Virus record (IMG/VR): IMGVR_UViG_3300043409_000195 | Location: 1-38,348 of that record | Origin: a virus | Length of the DNA stretch: 38,348 nt | Reading direction: 5' to 3' (one strand) | Part shown: in pieces, positions 31,257 through 37,269 of the stretch | Numbering within the stretch: the stretch's first letter is position 1 | Layout of the letters: each line of letters opens with the position of its first letter | Position numbers and translations under genes: made by a program | The notes under the pieces: model-generated | Told to the model about the DNA's origin: nothing | Database searches by the model: none | The model's input: the letters and a program-made list of their open reading frames with translations, nothing else

Positions 31257-31681
31257 CTTTTATTGTCACATTTATGGTGGAGGGAACACCAGTACCCAAG
31301 GGTAGACCAAGGTTTGCTAGAAGGGGCAAATTCGTATCAACTTACAGTCCTAAGACTACTGTTGACTATGAAACTAAGGTCAGCGAGGCGGCACAAGTGG
31401 CAATGGGCAGTTCAGAACCCCTACAAACCCCTGTGGGAGCTTACATCTACATCACCTTACCGATTCCCGCCAGTTACAGTAAAAAGAGAACCCAAGCCTG
31501 TTTATCAGGAGAGGAACGCCCAACAAAGAAAAGTGACATAGATAATTATTGCAAAGCGGTATTCGATGGGATGAACGGGATTGTTTTCCTAGATGACAGC
31601 CAAGTAGTCTCACTTCATTCAACGAAGGTTTACGGGACTGTTGGCATGGTTGAAGTAATGGTGAAAGAAGAGCTTATCTAA
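31253..31681 (+). CDS. rusA: RusA-family Holliday junction resolvase
   Basis: The 142-residue enzyme carries the RusA signature: VPKGRPRFAR near the start, and then KSDIDNYCKAVFDGMNGIVF with LDDSQVV. Asp95, Asp97, Lys101 and Asp114/115 correspond to the catalytic residues of E. coli RusA. It cuts four-way junctions made during ERF-mediated recombination and during resolution of branched concatemers before packaging. Length is normal for the family. Confidence 0.9.
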   Translation: MTFIVTFMVEGTPVPKGRPRFARRGKFVSTYSPKTTVDYETKVSEAAQVAMGSSEPLQTPVGAYIYITLPIPASYSKKRTQACLSGEERPTKKSDIDNYCKAVFDGMNGIVFLDDSQVVSLHSTKVYGTVGMVEVMVKEELI

Positions 31682-31747
31682 GGGTAAATCCCAATAGAAA
31701 AAGAAACAAACAAGAGTAAATTAAAGGTTTTAACAAGGGTGAATATT

Positions 31748-31993
31748 ATGAATACATGGGAATTTGACACAACAATCGGTCAGGGTAGTGAAGTCGTTAC
31801 TGTCGTCTATGAATACGAAATGGACGAGGACAAATCCACCTATAACGAATCAGTGAAGGAAGTCTGGTTTGAAGGTCGAGATATTGTGGGATGTATGTCT
31901 GAGGAGGCTTATGCTGAATTGGAAATGGAAGCGGCAATGCGTTTTCAACACCATAAACTGAACTATAAGCAAACATCAGACATCGAACCATGA
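31748..31993 (+). CDS. Hypothetical acidic protein (81 aa)
   Basis: The product begins MNTWEFDTTIGQGSEVVTVV and has a beta-rich first half and a helical, acidic second half (SEEAYAELEMEAAMRFQHHK). Such strongly acidic small early proteins are often inhibitors or DNA mimics, but no motif proves that here. I used ATG 31748; an in-frame GTG at 31739 is also possible. A 66-base gap upstream holds no clear signal. It overlaps the next gene. Confidence 0.65.
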   Translation: MNTWEFDTTIGQGSEVVTVVYEYEMDEDKSTYNESVKEVWFEGRDIVGCMSEEAYAELEMEAAMRFQHHKLNYKQTSDIEP

Positions 31994-32451
31994 GAAAGCA
32001 GACCAAGCGCAAGGTTTGGGCATTGATTGACCCACTTACTCACGCAATAGTAGGTGCGTCAATCACTCAAAGGGACAAGCTAGACAAGCTCAGAACCCTA
32101 GAATATTCAGCCTTAGAAGCAATAACCAAGGGAAAAGGGACAATCCACGATTGGAGAGTCCTTGTTGACGTTTTAAATCTAAGCGAAATGATGGCTAAGA
32201 ACGGAATTGGAAAAGATGAGGTTATGCCTGTATGCCAAAAAGCCCAAGATGCTTTGCATAAGGCAGCTATTCGATACCAAAATACGCTTCAAATCGGTTT
32301 ATCAGGCGAAGGAATCAAGGCAATTCGAGAGCTTTTAGAGTTTGCAGATTTACAACAATCAAGCATTTCAAGATCAGAATTCGAGAAATATATTAAGAAA
32401 ACCAAAGATTATATTAAGTCAAATAATGATTTAGTAGTGGAGATAATATGA
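31990..32451 (+). CDS. Conserved phage protein of unknown function (153 aa)
   Basis: The product MRKQTKRKVWALIDPLTHAI is followed by LDKLRTLEYSALEAITKGKG and DWRVLVDVLNLSEMMAKNGI. This set of motifs (ALxxPxxHAxxGA; WxxLxxxLNLxExMA) is shared by a family seen in many phages of beta-proteobacteria. It is helical, without catalytic signature. ATGA overlaps join it to both neighbours. Confidence 0.7.
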   Translation: MRKQTKRKVWALIDPLTHAIVGASITQRDKLDKLRTLEYSALEAITKGKGTIHDWRVLVDVLNLSEMMAKNGIGKDEVMPVCQKAQDALHKAAIRYQNTLQIGLSGEGIKAIRELLEFADLQQSSISRSEFEKYIKKTKDYIKSNNDLVVEII

Positions 32452-32732
32452 GTAATATTAAGTTAGATGAATTAGAAAAGATGGCAAAGGAAACTGCCGC
32501 ATTTGGAGTGCATCCAAGCGGTGAGTTCATTTACTCTTTTTACACTGAGCAATTACAAGCCTTTGCCAAATTGGTAGAAGACAGCATTTATGCTAAACAA
32601 CTAGAACTGCCAGAGCCAAGGCTAACGGGTAAGTTTTCAATCACTATGGGCAAATTCAAATGTACGGGTTGCACAGGTCTTTGGGAAAATAGAGAAGATG
32701 CAAAACACCACTCATGTAGGGATTACCAATGA
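32448..32732 (+). CDS. Hypothetical protein with zinc-finger-like end (94 aa)
   Basis: The first 55 residues form a helix pair (KLDELEKMAKETAAFGVHPS, EQLQAFAKLVEDSIYAKQLE). The C-terminus FKCTGCTGLWENREDAKHHS is a CxxC...H-type finger. It is part of the chain of overlapping early genes directly before the alpha-CTD-like protein. Function unknown. Confidence 0.65.
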   Translation: MSNIKLDELEKMAKETAAFGVHPSGEFIYSFYTEQLQAFAKLVEDSIYAKQLELPEPRLTGKFSITMGKFKCTGCTGLWENREDAKHHSCRDYQ

Positions 32733-33079
32733 CAAGAGAGGAACTACTAGACCAGATCGCAATCGAAGTACTTAAGAACCTACCGCACAACTTCGCCCGT
32801 GATGCCTACAACATCGCAGAGGGTGTGCTTGAACGTAGAGACGCAATACTTCACAAATGGGCTTTAACTGAGGCTATCGTTTTTGATGGATTAGAGAAAC
32901 TCAATTTAACTGTTCGATCTGAGCGTTGTTTAAAAGCTGATGAAGTATATACATTAACTCAATTATTAAACTGCACTAAAGACAGATTATTAAAAACACC
33001 TAATATGGGTAGAAAAAGTGTTAATGAGATAATCGAGAAACTAGCCGAGCATGGTTATAAACTAAAAGGCGAATTATGA
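32729..33079 (+). CDS. Stand-alone RNA polymerase alpha-CTD-like protein (116 aa)
   Basis: Residues 52-113 match the C-terminal domain of bacterial RNA polymerase alpha: LEKLNLTVRSERCLKAD and LLKTPNMGRKSVNEIIEKLA. By alignment from memory with E. coli RpoA, Arg63, Cys67, Lys69, Gly94, Lys96, Ser97 and Glu100 correspond to Arg265, Cys269, Lys271, Gly296, Lys298, Ser299 and Glu302, the DNA- and activator-binding surface; Asn268 is replaced by Arg66. The first 50 residues are a separate helical part, not the alpha assembly domain. It could bind UP-element DNA or sigma, or compete with the host alpha-CTD. It is mid-operon, with ATGA overlaps. Confidence 0.85.
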   Translation: MTREELLDQIAIEVLKNLPHNFARDAYNIAEGVLERRDAILHKWALTEAIVFDGLEKLNLTVRSERCLKADEVYTLTQLLNCTKDRLLKTPNMGRKSVNEIIEKLAEHGYKLKGEL

Positions 33080-33402
33080 GTGATAATCCACATAAGGCGG
33101 TGCAATTCCTGATTGACACTGCACCCCTTTACAGTAAGGCTAAGGCTAGTCGGATGTTTTTAGAGGAGTTTCGTAAGAGTCGCAAAGCCCAGTTAATGAG
33201 CCAGGCAGGGACTGAGGTACTCGGGAAACAAGAAACTTACGCCTACGCTCACCCTGATTACATTCAGATATTGGAAGGCATCAGGGAAGCGGTCGAATTA
33301 GAAGAGCGTTATCGCTGGCTTATGACCGCAGCACAAACCCGCATCGAGGTATATAGAACCGACGCCTACTCAGCTAGGCATGAAATAAAAAACACCCAAT
33401 AA
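33076..33402 (+). CDS. Conserved phage protein of unknown function (108 aa)
   Basis: The product contains KAKASRMFLEEFRKSRKAQL, GKQETYAYAHPDYIQILEG and RYRWLMTAAQTRIEVYRT. I recognise the pattern as a common family in phages with ERF or RusA genes; it is often placed beside recombination or HNH genes. It is helical and basic, probably acting on DNA together with its neighbours. Function not established. Confidence 0.7.
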   Translation: MSDNPHKAVQFLIDTAPLYSKAKASRMFLEEFRKSRKAQLMSQAGTEVLGKQETYAYAHPDYIQILEGIREAVELEERYRWLMTAAQTRIEVYRTDAYSARHEIKNTQ

Positions 33403-33704
33403 TGCAAAGCAAAAACAAGGCTAAACCCACCGCAAGCGAGAGATTGCATATCGCTAGAATCAAGGCCATGTCGTGCATTATTTGCGACAACCCAGCCCCA
33501 AGCGAATGTCATGAGATAACCCAAGGCCAATGGTTTACATCAATGCCACTTTGTGCAGATTGTCATCGAGGGCCGATCAATGGAATACATGGACAGCGCA
33601 GATTGTGGAATGTCTACAAAATGGACGAATTGTCAGCCCTAAATGAAACTATACGCAGATTGTGCGAAGATATACCCCTAGAAGGCAATAAAAGCCCCTT
33701 TTAA
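33402..33704 (+). CDS. Ref/HNH-like nuclease (100 aa)
   Basis: The product includes ARIKAMSCIICDNPAPSECH and MPLCADCHRGPINGIHGQRR. This matches the zinc-binding HNH fold of the P1 Ref-type RecA-dependent nuclease and related phage proteins with a Cys-Cys-His-His centre. Such enzymes cut DNA at displacement loops or promote recombination. It is the last gene of the rightward early operon and shares a base with the previous stop (TAATG). The exact activity is uncertain. Confidence 0.75.
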   Translation: MQSKNKAKPTASERLHIARIKAMSCIICDNPAPSECHEITQGQWFTSMPLCADCHRGPINGIHGQRRLWNVYKMDELSALNETIRRLCEDIPLEGNKSPF

Positions 33705-33862
33705 GCAGTTTTTTAGCCTTGTGCATAGCTACTATGCTTGACGTAAAAAAAGAGCCTGAAGCCCTTATTTGATAGACAAGAAAAAACCCGCTTTTTAGGG
33801 CGGGTTATGGGTTTAGCGTTTACCTGAGAGTATTCGCAAAATTAGGGCTGCAATTGCATAGA
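33705..33862. other. Convergent intergenic region
   Basis: Two operons converge here. A perfect hairpin GCATAG-CTA-CTATGC lies at 33723-33737 and a weaker AT-rich hairpin follows the Ref-like stop. The only typical terminator is that at 33781-33806 for leftward transcripts. A possible 17-residue frame on the minus strand is listed separately. Confidence 0.5.
33781..33806 (-). terminator. Rho-independent terminator of the leftward operon
   Basis: On the minus strand AACCCGC (complement of 33800-33806) pairs with GCGGGTT (complement of 33785-33791), with an eight-base loop and a final run of T (complement of the A-run 33781-33786). It ends transcription of the genes between 33813 and 35758. 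Confidence 0.85.
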
Positions 33863-33866
33863 TCAT
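33813..33866 (-). CDS. Possible 17-aa hydrophobic peptide
   Basis: An ATGA overlap with the stop of the preceding gene opens a short frame MIYAIAALILRILSGKR, a hydrophobic helix with a basic tail, ending seven bases before the terminator. The overlap arrangement and position make translation plausible, but the length is too small to be sure. Confidence 0.3.
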   Translation of the reverse strand: MIYAIAALILRILSGKR

Positions 33867-34033
33867 TCAAACCCCACAAATTCTAAAGCTTCAAATTTGC
33901 AAGCTTCAACCTGATCAGCCGATAACCCGAAGGCTATTTTTTCGGCTAGTTGTGAAGCTTGATCGGCTTTTTTATCATTGGGAGCGGTTAATGCTAAAAT
34001 TAAACATTGGGTTAATGCTTCAATTTGTGACAT
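33863..34033 (-). CDS. Small helical protein (56 aa)
   Basis: The product MSQIEALTQCLILALTAPND is followed by KKADQASQLAEKIAFGLSAD and VEACKFEALEFVGFE. It is amphipathic and helical. AAGGGG lies five bases ahead of the ATG. It is the last sizeable gene of the leftward operon that begins at 35758. No family recognised, although similar peptides near GP88-like genes exist. Confidence 0.65.
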   Translation of the reverse strand: MSQIEALTQCLILALTAPNDKKADQASQLAEKIAFGLSADQVEACKFEALEFVGFE

Positions 34034-34042
34034 ATAAGCCCC

Positions 34043-34690
34043 TTAAATTTGCTTCAACTTGATCACACGTGCCATTTTTTGGCCATGCGCTGGGTATGCA
34101 ATCAAGGGTACGTCTTTAGACCAGCAAGCACGACAGCCGTTACAGTTACCCCCATGTTTGTAAGCTTCGCACAATTGAACCCCAGCCCTTGCCTGAAATG
34201 TGGAAGCATCAGGGCCGATAACCGATCCATGCAAACCCTCGATATATTCCCCTTGAATTGAATCACTGGAAAACCTAACCATTACATTGGGCAAAGCTTG
34301 CATTTGTGCGAAAACGTGGGCAAATTTGGGGAATTTGTGCATCCTAGTAGGTAGCCAATGGTTCACCCAAGGGGTTTGAATCATTACTTCTAGAATTTTC
34401 TCAGCAAGGCCCAGAGTGTAGACATCGCCAGAATCAAACCAGCGAAAATATCGATCGGAATCTAATTCTGAAACCATATCGGAAACCCAATCTAAACGCT
34501 GCCAGTCTTCCCGATTAGACAATCTAGGGGCTTTTACATTGGGGTAATTGTAATTGCCAGTAGTAGCGTAGCAGCCCTTGCAGGCGTCTACTAGTTCACC
34601 TGGAGCGGCCCATGAACCAGGACAAGTATCAAGGGCTTGCAAGCTCCATGATCTAGCATTTAATTTTGAGGTTTGAGATATTTTGATCAT
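34043..34690 (-). CDS. GP88-like/DUF7227-like protein (215 aa)
   Basis: The protein includes LDTCPGSWAAPGELVDACKG with CYATTGNYNYPNV, then YFRWFDSGDVYTLGLAEKIL, VNHWLPTRMHKFP and VMVRFSSDSIQGE, and a Cys cluster CNGCRACW near the end. This set matches the phage gene-product-88 type proteins known from mycobacteriophages and many aquatic phages. The Cys pattern (CxxC, GCRAC) suggests a metal or iron-sulfur site, and the (S/D)GD and (R/M)FSSD motifs suggest an alpha/beta barrel-like enzyme. Its biochemical role is not known. Leader AAATAGGTGTTCATATG resembles that of the gene at 35758. Confidence 0.75.
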   Translation of the reverse strand: MIKISQTSKLNARSWSLQALDTCPGSWAAPGELVDACKGCYATTGNYNYPNVKAPRLSNREDWQRLDWVSDMVSELDSDRYFRWFDSGDVYTLGLAEKILEVMIQTPWVNHWLPTRMHKFPKFAHVFAQMQALPNVMVRFSSDSIQGEYIEGLHGSVIGPDASTFQARAGVQLCEAYKHGGNCNGCRACWSKDVPLIAYPAHGQKMARVIKLKQI

Positions 34691-34723
34691 ATGAACACCT
34701 ATTTACAGTTAAAAAATACGATT

Positions 34724-34744
34724 CTAGGGGCATGAAACCCCTAG
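34724..34744. promoter_or_regulatory. Inverted repeat in leader of the GP88-like gene
   Basis: CTAGGGG (34724-34730) and CCCCTAG (34738-34744) are perfect arms around seven bases. On the leftward transcript it forms a hairpin 33 bases before the start of the GP88-like gene. The half sites resemble the AGGG/CCCT palindromes elsewhere, but the spacing is wider, so it may be an RNA element and not an operator. Confidence 0.45.
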
Positions 34745-34761
34745 TAAATCAGTGAAAACCC

Positions 34762-35196
34762 TTAAGCGGTTTCAGCGGTTAACTCTTTCATTTCATTAAG
34801 CGCTTCAGCGTACAAATTGCACAATTCGGAAATTTCATCGATGCCAGCGTGTACGTTTTCGCTATAACCATTGCAGCATTCTGACCAAACCCCGTCGCTA
34901 TCGTCATGCATTAGGGTAATGGTTTGATGTAATTTCCAGCGTTTATTCACCCCAGCAAGCGAATGCAAAGCTTTTTTATACTCTTTTAGTGCGGGTTTGC
35001 TTTTAAAAAAATCATTTTGACGGGTTACCGCTTTTTCATAAGCAAACAAGGGATCGATTCCCTCTTTTACTTTTGCGTGTAATTTCCAGCCAAAACCTAT
35101 ATTTTTTAGAATTTTGCCATCGCTGAAATAAGCTTTTACGCTAGTCAACGCTGTAATGCGACCGATCTCTTGACCATGAACTGATAATTTTGCCAT
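34762..35196 (-). CDS. Conserved phage protein of unknown function (144 aa)
   Basis: The product begins MAKLSVHGQEIGRITALTSV and has a beta-rich N-terminal part ending with GWKLHAKVKEGIDPLFAYEK, then helices. Such proteins (VHGQEIGRI..TxxKAYFSDG) occur in several phages and mobile elements; no activity is known. The leader TAATAGGTTTCAATATG carries AGG about ten bases ahead of the ATG. Composition is similar to its neighbours. Confidence 0.65.
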   Translation of the reverse strand: MAKLSVHGQEIGRITALTSVKAYFSDGKILKNIGFGWKLHAKVKEGIDPLFAYEKAVTRQNDFFKSKPALKEYKKALHSLAGVNKRWKLHQTITLMHDDSDGVWSECCNGYSENVHAGIDEISELCNLYAEALNEMKELTAETA

Positions 35197-35221
35197 ATTG
35201 AAACCTATTAAAAAAAGAAAA

Positions 35222-35317
35222 TTATTTGACTAGAACGTCAAACCATGCCATTAAACCGATGCAAAGCAGAAGGCCAATTGCAATGGCTGTGATGTAGTCT
35301 AAAAGAGTATTTTTCAT
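35222..35317 (-). CDS. Tiny membrane protein (31 aa)
   Basis: The product MKNTLLDYITAIAIGLLLCI continues GLMAWFDVLVK, one membrane helix with short charged ends. Its ATG overlaps the previous stop (TAATG), and AAGG lies seven bases upstream. It might act at the inner membrane during takeover; nothing more is visible. Confidence 0.6.
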   Translation of the reverse strand: MKNTLLDYITAIAIGLLLCIGLMAWFDVLVK

Positions 35318-35487
35318 TATGCAACCTTGATTGTAAAACTATTAGCGGTTAAGGTCTTATCCATGAAATAGCCCTTGCTGACGTATTCAGGGGCTTTTGT
35401 ATCGATCCAGTTTTGAGCACGTTCTAATGTGTCGCAAATAGCGTGAACGGCTAAGCGGTTTTTCTTTTCAATAACTAAAAATCTCAT
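35317..35487 (-). CDS. Small hypothetical protein (56 aa)
   Basis: The product MRFLVIEKKNRLAVHAICDT is followed by LERAQNWIDTKAPEYVSKGY, a compact alpha/beta pattern. It starts one base after the preceding stop with GGGG upstream and runs into the tiny membrane gene. Similar short proteins with a (R/K)FLVIExxNRxAVH beginning occur in phages and plasmids; function unknown. Confidence 0.6.
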   Translation of the reverse strand: MRFLVIEKKNRLAVHAICDTLERAQNWIDTKAPEYVSKGYFMDKTLTANSFTIKVA

Positions 35488-35488
35488 T

Positions 35489-35758
35489 TCAAACCCCAGT
35501 TTTATATTGTGAATATGAGCGGATAGGGCTGCGGCTATTTGTATGCTTAGCCTTGAGGGTTAAATTGATCCCGTTAGCGTCACAAACCCGATAAAGTGTA
35601 CCCAGATCACAATCTTCCTCAAGATATGCGCTTTTTCCTCGCATATAAGAGTAGTGGCTGATCTGGTCGGCTATGCCTAGATTTTTTAATGTGTCAATTT
35701 TGACGGATACCCAGCCGTGACCTGGATCAGTGAAATAAGAGAGGGATAAGCTTTTCAT
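35489..35758 (-). CDS. Conserved small protein, first gene of leftward operon (89 aa)
   Basis: The product contains DPGHGWVSVKIDTLKNLGIA, then SYMRGKSAYLEEDCDLGTL. This DPGHGW...YLEEDCD pattern is widely found in small phage and plasmid proteins of unknown function. It lies directly downstream of the divergent control region and its leader AAATAGGTGTAAATAACATG includes AGGTG. It may be among the earliest proteins made. Confidence 0.7.
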   Translation of the reverse strand: MKSLSLSYFTDPGHGWVSVKIDTLKNLGIADQISHYSYMRGKSAYLEEDCDLGTLYRVCDANGINLTLKAKHTNSRSPIRSYSQYKTGV

Positions 35759-35887
35759 GTTATTTACACCTATTTAACCCCTAGTTCCGCTAGGTCGGTA
35801 TTAGTAGAGTAGCAACAAAAAAAGAAAAAACTATTAGGACAAACCCTAATAAAGTACAATTATTTCAAATTATTTTATGGGGATGAC
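35759..35887. promoter_or_regulatory. Divergent control region with operator-like palindrome, member 2
   Basis: TATTAGG (35832-35838) and CCTAATA (35845-35851) are perfect arms separated by ACAAAC. A -10-like TACAAT follows at 35855-35860, so a bound protein would cover the -35 region of the rightward promoter. A hairpin CCTAG-TTCCG-CTAGG lies at 35780-35794 in the leftward leader. No leftward promoter is obvious. Confidence 0.65.
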
Positions 35888-36145
35888 ATGGCAAGGCCAT
35901 CAACACCACAAACCCGATACTTTCAACGACAACTAACAGCCCCTGAAAAATTGATACTGTTAGCGGCTGGTGAGGGTAATTTGATCAAGGGTTTTGCAAA
36001 TGTGTTGGCACTCTACCAGGAAGCTCACAATCAAGGGTATCGCCCTGACATGGAAACGGGTTATTTAAAAATAGGTCTCGCAACAACTAACAGCCCCAAT
36101 ACAGATCAATCAATAGACAAGGTAAGAGAACACATAAGGGAATAA
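35888..36145 (+). CDS. Small basic protein, possible regulator (85 aa)
   Basis: The product MARPSTPQTRYFQRQLTAPE is followed by EGNLIKGFANVLALYQEAHN, with a helix that could be part of a ribbon-helix or helix-turn-helix. It is flanked by palindromes on both sides (35832 and 36232), an arrangement typical of an autoregulator. There is no definite family match. Shine-Dalgarno GGGGA lies five bases before ATG. Confidence 0.6.
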   Translation: MARPSTPQTRYFQRQLTAPEKLILLAAGEGNLIKGFANVLALYQEAHNQGYRPDMETGYLKIGLATTNSPNTDQSIDKVREHIRE

Positions 36146-36404
36146 CACAATGCTAAACCTAGAATTCAAGTACATCAAATTAGGTGCTTCACCCTCTTTC
36201 ACACTTAACATAACAACTTAACATAACGTAGTCAGGGTAAACCCTGATCTGTATAGATAGACAGTACTGTAAGGATAGACAGTAGGGTAAACGAGTAGGT
36301 AGAAACCCTGATATGGGGGGGGAGGGGGTGAGTGGTGTGTGTAGATATTTGTGGAGCATCCCACCCTCAGAAAAAGCTAAATTGACCATTCCAAGGAGGA
36401 GAAA
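36146..36404. promoter_or_regulatory. Repeat-rich noncoding block upstream of terS
   Basis: The block contains a tandem pair of ACTTAACATAAC (36203-36214, 36216-36227), a perfect palindrome TCAGGGTAAACCCTGA (36232-36247), two GATAGACAGTA repeats (36256-36266, 36274-36284) 18 bases apart that flank palindrome ACAGTACTGT (36261-36270), further half sites AGGGTAAAC (36284-36292) and AAACCCTGAT (36303-36312), and a G-run G8-A-G5 at 36315-36328. No gene longer than 23 codons is present. It could combine an operator, an origin with iterons, or the packaging recognition site for small terminase. Confidence 0.65.
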
Positions 36405-36770
36405 ATGGAAAAAAGAGGACGAGGTCGCCCTAAGGGGTCAGTCAAGATGACCATACAGAGGTTTGCTGACAATCCACCCCTTGTACTGCCTAAGACAGAC
36501 CACCAGAGGCTCAAGGAGCTAAAGGAGTTGATGATTAGGAGTGGGGGTAAGGATGTGGCTCAGAAGGTCATAGAGATAGCTTTGAATGACGAGCATCCCC
36601 ATCAGTTAGTGGCTCTGAAGATGTGCTTGGATAGGACTCTACCAGTGAGTATGTTTGAGAAGGATAAGAGCCAGAGGAGTGCTGTGACGATTAACATCAC
36701 TGGTTTGGGACAAGAACCGACTATAATAGAGCCTAATAACGCTGAAGACGTAGAGGCTAAATATGAGTAG
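36405..36770 (+). CDS. terS: Terminase small subunit
   Basis: The 121-residue protein begins with an AT-hook-like segment (GRGRPKGSVK) and contains GGKDVAQKVIEIALNDEHPH with LVALKMCLDRTLPVSMFEKD. The last motif (H.xQLxALKMCLDRxLPxSxFE) is typical of small terminase proteins of aquatic podoviruses. It binds the packaging signal and recruits TerL. The repeat block at 36203-36328 directly upstream is a candidate target. AAGGAGGAG precedes the ATG. It overlaps the HNH gene by 8 bases. Confidence 0.75.
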   Translation: MEKRGRGRPKGSVKMTIQRFADNPPLVLPKTDHQRLKELKELMIRSGGKDVAQKVIEIALNDEHPHQLVALKMCLDRTLPVSMFEKDKSQRSAVTINITGLGQEPTIIEPNNAEDVEAKYE

Positions 36771-37269
36771 AGCAGCAGAGCGTGCCAAGGCAAAAGAGCT
36801 AGGTGATCGTTTTTACTTTACTGGCAAACCCTGTAAGCATGGGCATATTTCAAAGCGTTATACAGATAAAGGCACTTGTTGCGAGTGCATGACTCTTGAT
36901 TTTGAGGCTAAAAAAGAATCAAGATTAAGCCAAATGAAGTCAAACTACGAAGCAAAGAAGTCAATCTATGCTCAGAGGATGGTTTCTTGGAGAGCAAACA
37001 ATAAGCACAAACAAGCCGTGTATTCCTCTAAGAAGCGGTCTGAAATCATGTTGCGAACACCCAAGTGGCTAGATTCAGATGCTTTTGCCAAGATGGAAGA
37101 GTACTACTACACCGCCAATATGCTTGGGATGCACACTGGTGAGCAATACCATGTTGACCATATAGTTCCGCTAAGAGGCAAGTTGGTAAGTGGTTTAAAT
37201 GTTCCTTGGAACTTACAAATCCTTACAAAGACAGACAACCTAAGAAAGAAAAACAAGTTCTATGGCTGA
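36763..37269 (+). CDS. HNH endonuclease next to terminase (complete copy)
   Basis: The 168-residue protein has an N-terminal zinc-binding part (GKPCKHGHISKRYTDKGTCC followed by ECM) and a C-terminal HNH core YHVDHIVPLRGKLVSGLNVP. It lies between terS and terL, with an 8-base overlap on each side. HNH proteins at this position may help terminase cut or may be homing elements. The copy at the start of the window is nearly identical in this gene, although terL diverges further on. Confidence 0.9.
   Translation: MSRAAERAKAKELGDRFYFTGKPCKHGHISKRYTDKGTCCECMTLDFEAKKESRLSQMKSNYEAKKSIYAQRMVSWRANNKHKQAVYSSKKRSEIMLRTPKWLDSDAFAKMEEYYYTANMLGMHTGEQYHVDHIVPLRGKLVSGLNVPWNLQILTKTDNLRKKNKFYG

Noticed and set aside
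33723-33737. Perfect hairpin GCATAG-CTA-CTATGC as a terminator of the rightward operon
   Set aside because: It is short and not followed by a T-run; it may be a cruciform or a weak pause only.
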